From Streptococcus mitis (GTDB taxonomy: Bacteria > Bacillota > Bacilli > Lactobacillales > Streptococcaceae), in contig NZ_CP047883.1 of assembly GCF_013305725.1 (NCBI RefSeq), positions 1,033,001 to 1,097,000 of the forward strand: DNA of 64,000 nt, read 5' to 3'. The notes under the pieces are model-generated. The model was not told the origin of the DNA and ran no database searches. It saw only the letters and a program-made list of their open reading frames with translations. Shown one piece after another: positions 1 through 11,266 of this stretch (position 1 is the first letter of the stretch; each line of letters opens with the position of its first letter). The position numbers were made by a program, and so were the translations under genes.

Positions 1-2
1 CT

Positions 3-83
3 GAAGAATTATGTCATCTTCTCGGTGCAGAGATGAAACTAAGCACAGATGGGCAGTGGTTATCGGTTTTTATTCACTTTTAA
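3..83 (+). CDS. C-terminal fragment, possible sensor histidine kinase
   Basis: An open frame enters from the left edge and stops at 81-83, giving 26 residues that end in WLSVFIHF. A leucine-rich helix, a Gly, a loop and a short hydrophobic beta strand fit the end of a GHKL histidine-kinase ATPase domain, but 26 residues cannot prove this. A strong hairpin terminator follows within 10 bases, which supports a real gene end. The neighbouring ABC transporter on the opposite strand would be a typical partner of a bacitracin-type sensor kinase; that link is inference only. Confidence 0.35.
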   Translation, partial: EELCHLLGAEMKLSTDGQWLSVFIHF

Positions 84-91
84 CGAAATAA

Positions 92-127
92 ACCTCCTCT
101 GTAGGCTAGAGGAGGTCATTTTTTATA
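92..127. terminator. Bidirectional intrinsic terminator
   Basis: A 9-bp perfect stem (ACCTCCTCT at 92-100 with AGAGGAGGT at 108-116) has a 7-base loop and is followed by CATTTTTTAT on the plus strand. It lies between two convergent genes: the fragment ending at 83 and the permease gene ending at 123. Confidence 0.8.
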
Positions 128-875
128 AACTTTTCTTTTTGAAAACTGCCAGTCCACTTAGATTAAAAATTACAATAACAGCTAAGGTAACTATAAGTGT
201 ATAGAAAATGGATTCACTATTAGCAGTCATAGCATAGAAAAACTGCAATGATAAATATGGCAAAATTTTGATACTTGGGAAGATGAGCATTGGCATAGAA
301 AGGATGATAGAGCTAATCAGATATCCAATAAATACTGCAAGATAAGAATGACTAACATAGAGGATGAAGGAAACAATGGAAAGCCAAGCAAGGAGGCAAA
401 GGAATTGAAGGAAAATGGTTACCAGTAGATTGCCAATAAAGCCATCAGGCATAGTTCCAAATCCATTTAAGATTGTTGCTGGAATAAAGGCAATCACAAG
501 GCTGATGATGACTTGTAAAAGTGCAATACAAGCCAATACAAAGGCTTTCGCTAGAAAAAACTCGGTACGAGAGACACCCACTGTTAAATTATTTTTATAG
601 AGTTTGCCGATTAAATCAACTCCAAGAACGAGGCAGGCTAGGATGATGCAGAGAAAAACGAGGTTTGAACCTTGACTAGATGCGTTGATCAGGGCTTGTA
701 CACCGTCCCAACCATGGGTTGGAATGTCTGGCTCTTCTGTCTGGATTGCCATTAGATGGCCAGTAGCTCCAAAAATAGCCCCCATTAACATGAGTACAAA
801 GAGAATGAACTCTGTAATCCAGAATCCTTTGGAACGGAAAAGACGGTAAAAGTCTGCTTGAATGGTATGTATCAT
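123..875 (-). CDS. ABC transporter permease (ABC-2 / bacitracin-type)
   Basis: 250 residues with about six hydrophobic segments: one near residues 17-38, one near 72-90, then four between about 105 and 245. This is the usual topology of ABC-2-type permeases of the lantibiotic/bacitracin immunity group. A strong ribosome site (AGGAGG, 8 bases upstream) fixes the start at 875. The gene lies 10 bases downstream of its ATPase gene, so the pair forms one minus-strand operon. The substrate cannot be read from the sequence; antimicrobial-peptide efflux or immunity is the commonest role of this family. Confidence 0.8.
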   Translation of the reverse strand: MIHTIQADFYRLFRSKGFWITEFILFVLMLMGAIFGATGHLMAIQTEEPDIPTHGWDGVQALINASSQGSNLVFLCIILACLVLGVDLIGKLYKNNLTVGVSRTEFFLAKAFVLACIALLQVIISLVIAFIPATILNGFGTMPDGFIGNLLVTIFLQFLCLLAWLSIVSFILYVSHSYLAVFIGYLISSIILSMPMLIFPSIKILPYLSLQFFYAMTANSESIFYTLIVTLAVIVIFNLSGLAVFKKKSL

Positions 876-885
876 GATTTTCCTC

Positions 886-1794
886 CTATTGGACCAATTG
901 AGTGAAGTATTCTTCTAGGTTTTGACGGGCATAGTAAATCTCGTCAATGGCAACATCTGCCAAGGTTAATTCCTTGAGAATCTGTTTGACATCTTGTTCC
1001 TGACCAAAGATATGGATTTCATTTTCTGGATTAACAACCTTGAACTGGAGCTGGATTTGTTCTTTCAATACTTGACAAGCTTTCTCTTGGTCGGCTGTCT
1101 TAAGCACAATATAATCCTCACTTAGTGTTTCAAATTCAGCTTTGCTGATTTCACGGATAATCTTGCCTTGATCTAAAATACCAAAACGATTAGCTACGAG
1201 GTAGAGTTCTGACAAGATATGGCTAGAGATGAGAATGGTTATTCCTTTTTCTTGATTGAGTCGTTGAATCATTAGTCGAAATTCTTTGATACCGATTGGG
1301 TCGAGACCGTTGATAGGTTCATCTAGGATCAGGAAGTCTGGTTTGGATAGGAGGGCAATGGCAATACCAAGTCTTTGTTTCATTCCTAGCGAGAAATCAC
1401 GAAAGACTTTCTTACCTGTATCTGGCAAACCTACATAATCCAGCGTTTCTCTAATGACTTGATCAGCATTTGGAATATGACGAATCATACAGTAATATTT
1501 CAGATTTTGGTAGGCTGTTAAGTGATTATGGGCTACAGGTGATTCGATTACTGAACCTACTCGAGATAGAGCCTTGGTCCACTCATTTTCCGTTTGGCTA
1601 GAGAAGAGGGAAACAGTTCCCTTATCCGCAAATAGTAGTTGCGTAATGATTTTTATCAAGGTGGTTTTCCCAGCTCCGTTCTTCCCGATAAGTCCATAAA
1701 TATCTCCCTCTCTTATCGTTAGATGAAGATCCTGAAGAATAGCTTGTTTGTCAAAGTTTTTGGACAATCCATGAATGTCAAGTACTGTTTTCAT
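886..1794 (-). CDS. ABC transporter ATP-binding protein (BcrA-like)
   Basis: 302 residues counted from the ATG at 1794, which has AAGGAGA 6 bases upstream. An open frame reaches 1848, but its upstream ATGs lack a ribosome site. Walker A is GKNGAGKTT (about residues 37-45), the signature is FSLGMKQRL, and Walker B is LILDEP followed by the D-loop. A C-terminal extension of about 90 residues beyond the nucleotide-binding domain is typical of the BcrA/drug-exporter ATPases. It is cotranscribed with the downstream permease and energises it at the inner face of the membrane. Confidence 0.88.
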   Translation of the reverse strand: MKTVLDIHGLSKNFDKQAILQDLHLTIREGDIYGLIGKNGAGKTTLIKIITQLLFADKGTVSLFSSQTENEWTKALSRVGSVIESPVAHNHLTAYQNLKYYCMIRHIPNADQVIRETLDYVGLPDTGKKVFRDFSLGMKQRLGIAIALLSKPDFLILDEPINGLDPIGIKEFRLMIQRLNQEKGITILISSHILSELYLVANRFGILDQGKIIREISKAEFETLSEDYIVLKTADQEKACQVLKEQIQLQFKVVNPENEIHIFGQEQDVKQILKELTLADVAIDEIYYARQNLEEYFTQLVQ

Positions 1795-1906
1795 GATTCT
1801 CTCCTTTTGATTTATTTTGTTAACTTTAGTATAAAGCATAGAAATCAAAGAAAGCTCAAGGATTTCTAAAGAGTTTCTAAAGTTTTAGGAATTCTTAAAT
1901 AGCAAA

Positions 1907-1928
1907 ACCCAGTTGACACGAACTGGGC
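1907..1928 (-). terminator. Minus-strand terminator after the HAD gene
   Basis: The inverted repeat CCCAGTT (1908-1914) / AACTGGG (1921-1927) has a 6-base loop. Read on the minus strand it is followed by TTTTG, just past the HAD gene stop at 1936. Confidence 0.65.
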
Positions 1929-1935
1929 TTCTTGA

Positions 1936-2745
1936 TTATAAAATATATTTCTCAATGGCACGCGCAACGCCGTCTTCTTCGTTGCTTGCTGTAACGTCAT
2001 CAGCTAGGGATTTGACATAATCGCTGGCATTTCCCATTGCAATCCCAAGGCCTGCAAACTGGAGCATTTCGATATCGTTATTGGCATCACCCATGGCCAT
2101 AATTTCTGATGGTTCAATCTGCAAAATCTCAGCTAGTCGAGAAAGAGCGGTAGCCTTTGTCGTTCCCAGTGGCATAGCTTCATAAATGACAGGCTGTGAA
2201 CGAACTCCACTAAATCGTTTGCAAAGCTCCCCAGCAAAACGCTGCTCAAAATCATCTGTTTGCTCTTTTGTACCCAAAAACATACCTTGGAACATACGGT
2301 ACTTACCACTGGTAGCTTCCTCAAGAGAAATTTCAGTCAGGTCTGAAAAGACTAGCTTAGCATCATTTTCAATGACTTGATTTGGCTTGCCACCGAGGAC
2401 AAAATAGTGTTCCTCATCAAAAAGAGTCAACTGGACGTCACTTTTTTCTGCTAGGTCATAGAGGTATTCGATATCAGCTGGACTAAGTTCTTGCCAGTCA
2501 ACTAGCCCCCAGTCACTGGTCTGGTGAGTTGAACAACCGTTGTTAACAATCACATACTCATTCTGGAGGTCAAGCCCCAGTTTTTTATAGTAGGGGAGGA
2601 CACCGAAAAGGGGGCGGCCCGTACAAAGTACCAGTTTGACACCTTTTTCAATAGCTTGGTGAATAGCAGTAATATGAGCTTGTGGGATTTCCTTGGCTTC
2701 ATTGAGGAGGGTTCCGTCCATATCCAAGGCTAGTAGTTTAATCAT
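1936..2745 (-). CDS. HAD-superfamily phosphatase, Cof/YidA type
   Basis: 269 residues. Motif I is DMDGTLL at residues 7-13 (nucleophile and acid Asp), followed by the CTGRP threonine/arginine loop. A large C2 cap occupies the middle, then comes a lysine of motif III (TTKATAL), and motif IV is MGDANNDIEML with NASDYVK. This is the full set for the Cof-type family, which dephosphorylates sugar phosphates and similar small metabolites; the exact substrate is unknown. It has its own extended -10 promoter and a terminator, so it is probably monocistronic. Confidence 0.88.
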   Translation of the reverse strand: MIKLLALDMDGTLLNEAKEIPQAHITAIHQAIEKGVKLVLCTGRPLFGVLPYYKKLGLDLQNEYVIVNNGCSTHQTSDWGLVDWQELSPADIEYLYDLAEKSDVQLTLFDEEHYFVLGGKPNQVIENDAKLVFSDLTEISLEEATSGKYRMFQGMFLGTKEQTDDFEQRFAGELCKRFSGVRSQPVIYEAMPLGTTKATALSRLAEILQIEPSEIMAMGDANNDIEMLQFAGLGIAMGNASDYVKSLADDVTASNEEDGVARAIEKYIL

Positions 2746-2773
2746 AAGACTTCCTTCTTTATCTTTTGGTATT

Positions 2774-2782
2774 ATTATAGCA
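2774..2782 (-). promoter_or_regulatory. Extended -10 promoter of the HAD gene
   Basis: On the minus strand the sequence reads TGCTATAAT, an extended -10 box, 28 bases upstream of the HAD start codon at 2745. No good -35 box is visible, which is common for TGn promoters. Confidence 0.6.
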
Positions 2783-2821
2783 TATTTTGGAGGAAAGGAG
2801 GAGGAATCTTCGGGCTAATCA

Positions 2822-2830
2822 TGGTATAAT
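2822..2830 (+). promoter_or_regulatory. Extended -10 promoter of rexBA
   Basis: TGGTATAAT is an extended -10 box. It predicts a transcript start near 2837, which argues against the ATG at 2839 and for the ATG at 2863 as the rexB start. Confidence 0.65.
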
Positions 2831-2862
2831 AAAAGGTAATGAAAAATTCCAACGAGGCTGAG

Positions 2863-5800
2863 ATGAAATTACTTTATACTGATATTCGGACTTCTTTGAC
2901 TGAAATTCTAACCAGAGAGGCGGAGGAGCTAGTTGCTGTGGGCAAGCGGGTCTTCTACATCGCTCCCAACTCTCTTTCTTTTGAAAAGGAACGTGCCGTG
3001 CTGGAATGCTTGTCCCAGCAGGCTTCTTTTGCGATTACTGTCACGCGCTTTGCGCAGATGGCTCGTTATCTGATTTTAAATGATTTGCCTGCCAAGACTA
3101 GTCTAGATGACATCGGTCTTGGGATGGCCTTTTACAAATGCCTGGCCGAACTTGATCCTAAGGATTTACGTGTTTATGGAGCTATCAAGCAGGATCCCCA
3201 ATTTATCCAGCAGTTGATTGAGCTTTACCACGAGATGACCAAAGCTCAGATGAGTTTTTTGGACTTGGAGAGTTTGACGGATGAGGACAAGAGGGCCGAT
3301 TTACTCTTGATTTTTGAGAAGGTAACGGCCTATCTAAATCAAGGACAATTAGCTCAGGGAAGTCAGTTATCCCACTTGATTGAGGCTATTGAGAATGACA
3401 AAGTTAGTAGTGATTTTACTCAAATCGCCTTGGTTATTGATGGATTTACCCGTTTTTCTGCTGAGGAAGAGCGAATTGTGGACTTACTTCATGGCAAGGG
3501 TGTTGAGATTGTCATTGGAGCCTATGCTAGTAAGAAAGCCTATACCAGCCCATTCGCTGAAGGCAATCTCTATCAAGCCAGTGTGGAGTTTCTCCATCAT
3601 TTAGCTGCTAAATACCAAACGCCTGCTCAGGACTGTTCTCAAACTCATGAGAAGATGGATAGCTTTGACAAGGCCTCTCGTTTGTTGGAGTCTTCTTATG
3701 ACTTTTCAGAACTCGCTTTGGATGTCGATGAGAAGGATCGTGAAAACTTACAAATCTGGTCTTGTTTGACGCAAAAGGAGGAGTTGGAGCTAGTAGCCCG
3801 TAACATTCGTCAGAAATTGCATGAGAACTCAGACCTGAGCTACAAGCATTTTCGGATTCTCTTGGGGGATGTAGCTTCTTACCAGTTATCGCTGAAAACC
3901 ATTTTTGCCCAGTATCAGATTCCTTTCTATCTTGGTAGAAGCGAATCCATGGCGCACCATCCCTTGACTCAGTTTGTAGAGTCTATTTTGGCTTTAAAAC
4001 GCTATCGTTTCCGTCAGGAGGATTTGATAAACCTTCTTAGAACAGGTCTGTATACCGATCTTAATCAGGCTGATATTGATGCTTTTGAACAATATATCCG
4101 CTATCTTGGTATCAATGGCTTGCCAGCCTTTCAGCAATCCTTCACCAAATCCCACCATGGAAAATTTAATTTGGAACGTTTAAATGCTCTTCGTCTGCAG
4201 ATTGTAGCGCCTCTTGAGACCCTCTTTGTCAGTCGAAAACAAAAGGCTGAAAATCTCTTGCAAAAGTGGAATTCTTTTCTAAAAGAAGGAGCGGTGACCA
4301 AGCAGTTGCAAGACTTAACAGCCACCATGGAAGCCCTAGAGCAGGAAAGACAAGCCGAAGTTTGGAAGGCTTTCTGCCATGTTTTAGAACAATTTGCAAC
4401 TGTTTTTGCTGGTTCACAGGTTAGTCTGGAAGACTTCCTAGCCTTGCTCAATTCTGGAATGAGTTTATCTCAGTATCGCACTATTCCAGCAACAGTGGAC
4501 ACCGTTCTGGTGCAGAGTTACGATTTGATTGCGCCCTTAACATCTGACTTTGTCTATGCCATTGGGCTGACTCAGGACAATTTACCAAAAATTGCGCAAA
4601 ACACCAGTCTTTTGACAGACGAAGAAAGACAGAGCCTAAACCAAGCGACAGAAGATGGGGCGCAATTGCTGATTGCTAGCAGTGAAAATCTCAAGAAAAA
4701 TCGCTACACTATGCTTTCCTTGGTCAATTCTGCTCGTAAGCAGTTGGTCTTGTCGGCTCCAAGCCTTTTTAACGAAAGTGAAAGCAAGGAATCAGCTTAT
4801 CTTCAAGAGCTAGTCCATTTTGGATTTAGCAGGAAAGAGAAGAGGATGAATCACAAAGGGCTGTCTAAGGAAGATATGGGGTCATATCACAGTCTTTTGT
4901 CCAGTCTAGTTGCCTATCACCAGCAGAGCGAGACGAGTGAGAATGAGCAAGATTTGACCTTTATCAAGGTTCTAGCGCGTGTCATGGGTAAAAAACTAGA
5001 CCAGCAAGGTTTGGAAAATCCAGCCCTGCCAACCAGCCCGAGTAGCAAGCCCTTGACCAAGGATACCTTGCAAGCTCTCTATCCTGCAGAACAGGAATTT
5101 TACCTGTCTACGTCTGGTTTAACAGAGTTTTACCGTAACCAATACAGTTATTTCCTCCGTTATGTTCTAGGCTTACAGGAAGAATTGCGCCTACGTCCAG
5201 ATGCACGTAGTCACGGAAATTTCTTGCACCGTATTTTTGAACGTGCCTTGCAGTTGCCTGACGAAGATTCCTTTGACAAACGTCTAGAACAGGCTATCCA
5301 AGAAACCAGTCAAGAACGGGAATTTGAGGCTATTTATCAGGAAAGTTTGGAAGCCCAGTTTACCAAAGAAGTTTTGCTTGATGTTGCACGGACGACTGGT
5401 CACATTCTCCGCCATAATCCAGCCATCGAAACCATCAAAGAAGAAGCAAATTTCGGTGGGAAAGAGCAAGCCTTTATTCAATTGGATAATGGGCGCAGTG
5501 TCTTTGTACGAGGTAAGGTTGACCGCATTGATCGATTGAAAGCTGATGGGGCGATAGGAGTAGTAGACTACAAGTCTAGTCTAACTCAGTTCCAGTTTCC
5601 TCATTTCTTTAATGGGCTCAATTCCCAGTTGCCAACCTATCTAGCTGCCCTAAAAAGAGAAGGGGAGGAGAACTTTTTCGGTGCTATGTACTTGGAAATG
5701 GCTGAGCCTGTTCAATCTCTGATGGCCGTTAAAAGTCTGGCAGGTGCAGTAGTAGAAGCCAGCAAGTCTATGAAATACCAAGGACTCTTTTTAGAAAAAG

Positions 5801-6138
5801 AAAGCAGTCATTTGGGCGAATTTTACAATAAAAACAAAGCTAATCAGCTGACGGATGAGGAATTCCAGCTCCTACTGGACTACAATGCCCATCTTTACAA
5901 GAAAGCAGCAGAGAAGATTTTAGCAGGCCAGTTCGCCATCAATCCTTATACTGAAAATGGTAGAAGTATTGCCCCATACGTCCAGCAACATCAGGCCATT
6001 ACAGGCTTTGAAGCCAATTACCACTTAGGCCAAGCCCGTTTCCTAGAAAAATTGGATTTAGCTGATGGTAAACGTCTGGTCGGAGAAAAACTTAAGCAAG
6101 CATGGTTTGAAAAAATAAGAGAGGAGTTGAATCGATGA
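2863..6138 (+). CDS. rexB: RexB (AddB-type) subunit of the ATP-dependent exonuclease/helicase
   Basis: 1,091 residues from the ATG at 2863 (GAGG 5 bases upstream), which matches the size I remember for pneumococcal RexB. The other in-frame ATG at 2839 would sit at the predicted transcript start. RexAB is the Gram-positive functional analogue of RecBCD: it resects double-strand ends and loads RecA at Chi. The C-terminal RecB-family nuclease core is seen near residue 883 (GKVDRIDR ... GVVDYKSS). The cysteines that hold an iron-sulfur cluster in Bacillus AddB are not evident around the [12 protein letters not shown] segment. The stop overlaps the rexA start (ATGA), so the two are translationally coupled. 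Confidence 0.96.
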   Translation: MKLLYTDIRTSLTEILTREAEELVAVGKRVFYIAPNSLSFEKERAVLECLSQQASFAITVTRFAQMARYLILNDLPAKTSLDDIGLGMAFYKCLAELDPKDLRVYGAIKQDPQFIQQLIELYHEMTKAQMSFLDLESLTDEDKRADLLLIFEKVTAYLNQGQLAQGSQLSHLIEAIENDKVSSDFTQIALVIDGFTRFSAEEERIVDLLHGKGVEIVIGAYASKKAYTSPFAEGNLYQASVEFLHHLAAKYQTPAQDCSQTHEKMDSFDKASRLLESSYDFSELALDVDEKDRENLQIWSCLTQKEELELVARNIRQKLHENSDLSYKHFRILLGDVASYQLSLKTIFAQYQIPFYLGRSESMAHHPLTQFVESILALKRYRFRQEDLINLLRTGLYTDLNQADIDAFEQYIRYLGINGLPAFQQSFTKSHHGKFNLERLNALRLQIVAPLETLFVSRKQKAENLLQKWNSFLKEGAVTKQLQDLTATMEALEQERQAEVWKAFCHVLEQFATVFAGSQVSLEDFLALLNSGMSLSQYRTIPATVDTVLVQSYDLIAPLTSDFVYAIGLTQDNLPKIAQNTSLLTDEERQSLNQATEDGAQLLIASSENLKKNRYTMLSLVNSARKQLVLSAPSLFNESESKESAYLQELVHFGFSRKEKRMNHKGLSKEDMGSYHSLLSSLVAYHQQSETSENEQDLTFIKVLARVMGKKLDQQGLENPALPTSPSSKPLTKDTLQALYPAEQEFYLSTSGLTEFYRNQYSYFLRYVLGLQEELRLRPDARSHGNFLHRIFERALQLPDEDSFDKRLEQAIQETSQEREFEAIYQESLEAQFTKEVLLDVARTTGHILRHNPAIETIKEEANFGGKEQAFIQLDNGRSVFVRGKVDRIDRLKADGAIGVVDYKSSLTQFQFPHFFNGLNSQLPTYLAALKREGEENFFGAMYLEMAEPVQSLMAVKSLAGAVVEASKSMKYQGLFLEKESSHLGEFYNKNKANQLTDEEFQLLLDYNAHLYKKAAEKILAGQFAINPYTENGRSIAPYVQQHQAITGFEANYHLGQARFLEKLDLADGKRLVGEKLKQAWFEKIREELNR

Positions 6139-9100
6139 AGCCTATTCCCTTTTTAACTGAGGAGGAAATTCAAAAACTGCAAGATGCAGAAGCAAATTCG
6201 AGCAAGGAACAAAAGAAAACTGCTGAGCAAATTGAAGCCATCTACACTTCTGGTCAGAATATCCTTGTCTCAGCGTCGGCTGGTTCTGGGAAAACCTTTG
6301 TTATGGCAGAGCGCATTCTGGACCAATTGGCGCGTGGTGTCGAAATTTCTCAACTCTTTATCTCAACATTTACAGTTAAGGCAGCCACTGAGCTTAAGGA
6401 ACGTTTGGAGAAAAAAATCAGCCAACAAATCCAAGAAAGTAGCGATGTTGACCTCAAACAACACTTGGGTCGCCAGTTGGCAGACCTACCCAACGCTGCC
6501 ATCGGAACCATGGACTCTTTCACACAAAAATTCCTTGGTAAACATGGCTATCTGATTGATATTGCACCTAATTTCCGTATTTTACAAAACCAAAGCGAGC
6601 AACTCCTTCTTAAAAACGAAGTCTTTCATGAGGTCTTTGAAGCCCATTATCAAGGTAAACAGAAAGAAAAGTTTAGTCATTTGCTGAAAAATTTTGCAGG
6701 GCGTGGCAAGGACGAACGGGGGCTGCGCCAGCAAGTCTATAAAATTTATGACTTCCTCCAATCCACCAGTAATCCTCAAAAGTGGCTGAGTGAATCTTTC
6801 TTAAAAGGATTTGAAAAAGCCGATTTTAGCAGTGAAAAAGAAAAACTGACTGAGCAAATCCAGCAAGCCCTTGGGGATTTGGAAAGTTTTTTCCGTTATC
6901 ATCTGGATAATGATGCCAAGAAATTTGCAAAGGCTGCTTATCTAGAAAATGTTCAGTTGATTCTAGACGAAATTAGCTCCTTGAATCAGGAGTCCGATAG
7001 TCAGGCTTATCAAGCAGTGCTTGCGCGTGTCGTCGCAATTTCGAAAGAGAAAAACGGTCGGGCCCTGACAAATGCCAGTCGTAAGGCTGATTTGAAGCCA
7101 CTGGCCGATGCCTACAATGAAGAAAGAAAGACCCAGTTTGCTAAACTAGGACAACTGTCAGACCAGATAACCATTCTCGACTATCAAGAACGTTATCATG
7201 GAGATACCTGGGAACTAGCTAAGACCTTCCAATCTTTCATGAGTGATTTTGTAGAGACCTATCGTGAACGTAAGCGCCAGGAAAATGCTTTTGAATTCGC
7301 TGATATTAGTCATTACACCATTGAGATTTTAGAGAAATTCCCGCAAGTTCGTGAGGCTTATCAGGAACGCTTCCATGAAGTCATGGTCGATGAGTATCAG
7401 GATACCAACCATATTCAAGAACGGATGCTAGAATTGCTGTCTAATGGTCACAATCGCTTTATGGTAGGGGATATCAAGCAGTCCATTTATCGTTTCCGTC
7501 AGGCAGATCCGCAGATTTTCAATGAGAAATTCCAACGCTATGCGCAAAATCCACAAAAAGGTAAGCTGATTCTCCTTAAAGAAAATTTCCGTAGTAGTTC
7601 AGAAGTGATATCAGCAACCAATGATGTTTTTGAACGCCTTATGGACCAAGAGGTCGGCGAAATCAACTATGATAACATGCACCAGCTTGTTTTTGCCAAT
7701 ACCAAACTGACTCCTAATCCAGACAACAAGGCAGAATTTCTCATCTACGATAAGGACGACACAAGTGAGGAAGAAGAGGGGCAGGCAGAAACGAAACTAA
7801 CAGGCGAAATGCGCCTGGTTATCAAGGAAATCCTTAAACTACATAAGGAACAAGGTGTTTCCTTTAAAGAAATCGCCCTTCTGACCTCCAGTCGCAGTCG
7901 TAATGACCAGATCCTTCTCGCCCTGTCTGAGTACGGAATTCCTGTCAAAACTGACGGAGAGCAAAACAATTATCTTCAATCCCTAGAAGTGCAAGTCATG
8001 CTAGACACCCTTCGTGTCATTCACAATCCTCTTCAAGACTATGCCTTGGTTGCCCTTATGAAGTCTCCTATGTTTGGCTTTGATGAGGACGAGTTAGCAC
8101 GTTTTTCCCTTCAGAAAGCAGAGGATAAAGTCCACGAAAATCTCTATGAGAAACTAGTAAATGCTCAAAAACAGGTAAGTAGCCAAAAAGTCTTGATTCA
8201 CTCAGCTCTAGCTGAGAAACTAAAGCAATTCATGGATATCTTGGCCTCTTGGCGCTTGTACGCCAAAACCCACTCCCTCTATGACTTGATTTGGAAGATT
8301 TACAATGACCGTTTTTATTATGATTATGTTGGAGCTTTGCCAAATGGTCCTGCTAGACAGGCCAATCTCTATGCCCTAGCACTGCGTGCTGATCAATTTG
8401 AAAAGAGCAATTTCAAGGGTTTGTCGCGTTTTATTGGTATGATTGATCAGGTTTTAGAAGCCCAGCACGATTTGGCAAGCGTGGCTGTCGCACCGCCAAA
8501 AGATGCAATAGAGCTCATGACCATTCACAAGAGTAAAGGGCTGGAGTTTCCTTACGTCTTTATCCTCAATATGGATCAAGACTTTAATAAGCAAGACAGC
8601 ATGTCAGAGGTCATTCTCAGTCGTCAGAATGGTATTGGTGTCAAATATATTGCCAAAATGGAGACAGGAGCAGTGGAAGATCACTATCCTAAAACTATCA
8701 AACTCTCCATTCCTAGCTTGACCTATAGGCAGAATGAAGAGGAATTACAGCTAGCAAGCTATTCAGAGCAAATGCGTCTGCTGTATGTTGCCATGACGAG
8801 GGCTGAGAAAAAACTCTATCTTGTCGGTAAGGGTTCTCGTGAAAAGCTGGAAGCCAAGGAATATCCAGCAGCTAAAAATGGAAAACTAAATAGCAACACT
8901 AGACTTCAAGCCAAGAATTTCCAAGATTGGATGTGGGCTATCAGTAAAGTATTTGCCAAGGATCATCTCAACTTTAGCTATCGTTTTGTTGGTGAAGATC
9001 AGCTGACTAAAGAAGCTATCGGAGAATTGGAAACCAAAAGTCCTCTCCAAGATAGCTCTCAAGCAGATAACCGTCAGTCAGAAACCATCAAAGAAGCCCT

Positions 9101-9785
9101 TGAAATGCTAAAAGAGGTGGAAGTTTATAATACTCTTCACCGCGCAGCTATTAAACTGCCAAGTGTTCAAACCCCAAGTCAAATCAAGAAATTCTACGAA
9201 CCAGTTATGGATATGGAGGGTGTCGAGATTGCTAGTAAAGCCCAGTCAGTGGACAAGAAAATCAGCTTTGATTTACCAGATTTTTCAAGCAAAGAAAAGG
9301 TAACAGGAGCTGAGATTGGTAGTGCTACCCACGAACTCATGCAGAGAATTGACCTCAGTCAGCGACCAACACTTGCTAGCCTGACAGAAACTCTCAAACA
9401 AGTTCAAACCAGCCCAGCTGTCAGAGACAAGATTAATCTTTCGAAAATTCTTGCATTCTTTGACACAGCACTTGGTCAGGAAATTCTTGCTAATGCCAAC
9501 CATCTTTATCGAGAGCAACCTTTCTCCATGCTCAAACGAGACCAAAAGAGTCAGGAAGATTTCGTTGTCCGTGGTATCCTTGATGGCTATCTACTTTACG
9601 AAGACAAAATAGTTCTGTTCGACTATAAGACAGACCGCTATAATGAACCAAGTCAACTCATAGACCGTTATCGTAGTCAGTTAGCCCTATATGGAGAAGC
9701 TTTATCTCGAGCCTATTCGATTGAAAATATTGAAAAATACTTGATTTTACTCGGTAAAGACGAGGTTCAAGTTGTAAAAGTATAA
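6135..9785 (+). CDS. rexA: RexA (AddA-type) helicase-nuclease subunit
   Basis: 1,216 residues. This is a UvrD-family helicase with Walker [10 protein letters not shown] near residue 45, motif [13 protein letters not shown] near 417, a motif III/IV region ([11 protein letters not shown]), and motif [18 protein letters not shown] near 880. The C-terminal PD-(D/E)XK nuclease has [20 protein letters not shown] then KTDRY near residues 1144-1165. Both motor and nuclease look intact. It pairs with RexB in double-strand-break repair and homologous recombination. Confidence 0.97.
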   Translation: MKPIPFLTEEEIQKLQDAEANSSKEQKKTAEQIEAIYTSGQNILVSASAGSGKTFVMAERILDQLARGVEISQLFISTFTVKAATELKERLEKKISQQIQESSDVDLKQHLGRQLADLPNAAIGTMDSFTQKFLGKHGYLIDIAPNFRILQNQSEQLLLKNEVFHEVFEAHYQGKQKEKFSHLLKNFAGRGKDERGLRQQVYKIYDFLQSTSNPQKWLSESFLKGFEKADFSSEKEKLTEQIQQALGDLESFFRYHLDNDAKKFAKAAYLENVQLILDEISSLNQESDSQAYQAVLARVVAISKEKNGRALTNASRKADLKPLADAYNEERKTQFAKLGQLSDQITILDYQERYHGDTWELAKTFQSFMSDFVETYRERKRQENAFEFADISHYTIEILEKFPQVREAYQERFHEVMVDEYQDTNHIQERMLELLSNGHNRFMVGDIKQSIYRFRQADPQIFNEKFQRYAQNPQKGKLILLKENFRSSSEVISATNDVFERLMDQEVGEINYDNMHQLVFANTKLTPNPDNKAEFLIYDKDDTSEEEEGQAETKLTGEMRLVIKEILKLHKEQGVSFKEIALLTSSRSRNDQILLALSEYGIPVKTDGEQNNYLQSLEVQVMLDTLRVIHNPLQDYALVALMKSPMFGFDEDELARFSLQKAEDKVHENLYEKLVNAQKQVSSQKVLIHSALAEKLKQFMDILASWRLYAKTHSLYDLIWKIYNDRFYYDYVGALPNGPARQANLYALALRADQFEKSNFKGLSRFIGMIDQVLEAQHDLASVAVAPPKDAIELMTIHKSKGLEFPYVFILNMDQDFNKQDSMSEVILSRQNGIGVKYIAKMETGAVEDHYPKTIKLSIPSLTYRQNEEELQLASYSEQMRLLYVAMTRAEKKLYLVGKGSREKLEAKEYPAAKNGKLNSNTRLQAKNFQDWMWAISKVFAKDHLNFSYRFVGEDQLTKEAIGELETKSPLQDSSQADNRQSETIKEALEMLKEVEVYNTLHRAAIKLPSVQTPSQIKKFYEPVMDMEGVEIASKAQSVDKKISFDLPDFSSKEKVTGAEIGSATHELMQRIDLSQRPTLASLTETLKQVQTSPAVRDKINLSKILAFFDTALGQEILANANHLYREQPFSMLKRDQKSQEDFVVRGILDGYLLYEDKIVLFDYKTDRYNEPSQLIDRYRSQLALYGEALSRAYSIENIEKYLILLGKDEVQVVKV

Positions 9786-9802
9786 TCTAGAAAGGAGACC
9801 TC

Positions 9803-10981
9803 ATGACACTTCCAGTTAGAAAATCCCTGCATGATGCGGTGTTACAGGTTTCAAAAGCTGATACTTGGGAACAAGCTACCAAGGAATGGAATGAAGTTTC
9901 CTTGATTTTTAATGGTATTGGCCGTAGCAATTGTGTCTGTGGAAATGCCATCAAGTACGCTTACGAACTCTTTAACGGTGTCACAGGTCAACGACTCTTT
10001 CCGATTGGTAGCGATTGTGTTCGTCATTTTCATCGATTAAACCTCGACCAGCAATTAGAAGAGGAAGAAAAATTGCTCAGAAAGGTTGAAAATCTGACCA
10101 GAAAAGCCCAGAAAAAGGAAAAAATCAAGGTCAATAAAAGTGACTTTGACGAGCGTCTTCTAAAGTGGCTCTGGGAAAAAGGTGTTTTTAAACCCAATCG
10201 TGGCAATCAGTTCTCACCTGAGAAAGACTACCAGCTCTTCCTAGAAGTCTTTCAAGGAGGAAGTTGGACCAAGGCAGAACCCAAGAAGAAAGCTCGGATG
10301 GAAGAAGTCCTTGAAAAATGCATCAAACCCTTTTTACTTGGCAAATCAGATGACCAACTCTACCTTGTCAAGCTAGGAAAGGAAAAAATTGACTACGAAC
10401 AAGAACTCCGTATCCAGGCAGAGAAAGAGCGCAAGAAGAGGGATAAAATCGCCAAGCAGTATGCAGACAATCTAGTCCTAGCCATGGGCCCAGCAGAGCG
10501 AGCCTATCAAGATTACTTTGGCTTTACAGAGACCTTGACTCAAGAAGAACGCAAGTGGGAGAAAATTCTTTTTGGTAAAAATCGAACAGAACGGGCTATC
10601 AAGGCCAAACAATACCAAAAAGAGTTGGAAAAAGACCAACGAATTGCAGCTCAGAATCCAATTGAAAGAAAACAGAAGCAGACATGGCTTCTCAATTCCT
10701 ATTTTCGTGAGCTTCCTGAAGAAAAATCCCGATTTGCCCGGCTCTTATTAGAATATCGAAAAAGCGGAGAAGTTCCCTTTTCAACCGAATATCTGTCAGA
10801 TCATCTGCTCGACTTTTTCTATAAAATGAAAGCTTTTGAGTTTGAAATCGCACCAGAACAAGTTCGAGATTTTCTAAAAGAAAGCCTCCAGGCAGAACAT
10901 CTCTCCTCAGCACAGGAAAGCTGGATAGAAGGGATTCTCATCAACTGTATTAAACCATTTTTAGAACGATTATTGATATAA
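9803..10981 (+). CDS. Hypothetical protein, charged, with N-terminal Cys pair
   Basis: 392 residues preceded by AAAGGAG 8 bases upstream; it lies 17 bases after rexA and is probably cotranscribed. Residues about 40-85 contain NCVCGNAIKYAYEL and then IGSDCVRHFHR, a Cys-x-Cys ... Cys-x3-His-x-His arrangement that could bind zinc. The rest is very rich in Lys and Glu and likely helical, with two similar segments near residues 110-200 and 315-392 (each ends in a C.KPFL motif), suggesting an internal duplication. I recognise it only as a conserved streptococcal protein of unknown function. Its place behind rexA makes a nucleic-acid role plausible but unproven. Confidence 0.8.
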   Translation: MTLPVRKSLHDAVLQVSKADTWEQATKEWNEVSLIFNGIGRSNCVCGNAIKYAYELFNGVTGQRLFPIGSDCVRHFHRLNLDQQLEEEEKLLRKVENLTRKAQKKEKIKVNKSDFDERLLKWLWEKGVFKPNRGNQFSPEKDYQLFLEVFQGGSWTKAEPKKKARMEEVLEKCIKPFLLGKSDDQLYLVKLGKEKIDYEQELRIQAEKERKKRDKIAKQYADNLVLAMGPAERAYQDYFGFTETLTQEERKWEKILFGKNRTERAIKAKQYQKELEKDQRIAAQNPIERKQKQTWLLNSYFRELPEEKSRFARLLLEYRKSGEVPFSTEYLSDHLLDFFYKMKAFEFEIAPEQVRDFLKESLQAEHLSSAQESWIEGILINCIKPFLERLLI

Positions 10982-10982
10982 G

Positions 10983-11021
10983 TAACACCTACCGTGGAAA
11001 TTCCATGGTAGGTGTTAGTTT
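10983..11021 (+). terminator. Terminator of the rexBA operon
   Basis: A 15-bp stem (TAACACCTACCGTGG at 10983-10997 with CCATGGTAGGTGTTA at 11003-11017, one G-T pair) is followed by GTTTTAA. It ends the gene that stops at 10981 and marks the end of ordinary chromosome before the AT-rich polysaccharide region. Confidence 0.8.
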
Positions 11022-11202
11022 TAATAGTCAGTATCATTATCATTCTCTACAGATTTATTCGAAAACAAAATACGCTTATTTATATATTCTATATTAAACT
11101 AGATAACTTTTAAAATATTATAAGAATAACTAGCTTATTTTTAGTTTTCGTAGTATAATAACACTAGGAAAATAAACTGTATAAACTAATATTTACAGGT
11201 TG

Positions 11203-11230
11203 TTCAAAACGCTTATATATGTGTTTTGAA
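11203..11230. repeat. Short inverted repeat in the pre-operon gap
   Basis: TTCAAAAC (11203-11210) and GTTTTGAA (11223-11230) form an 8-bp dyad with a 12-base centre. It lies in the 420-base gene-free stretch 11018-11441, about 40 bases upstream of the operon -35 box. It could be an operator. Nothing else in the stretch before the promoter is recognisable apart from a possible weak TATAAT at 11154-11159. Confidence 0.35.
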
Positions 11231-11266
11231 AAAAATAATTATTGTTTTACTTTTCACGCTTTAAGG

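Noticed and set aside
2839..2862. Earlier ATG for rexB
   Set aside because: It lies at the predicted transcript start with a poor ribosome site; the ATG at 2863 gives the 1,091-residue length I remember for RexB.
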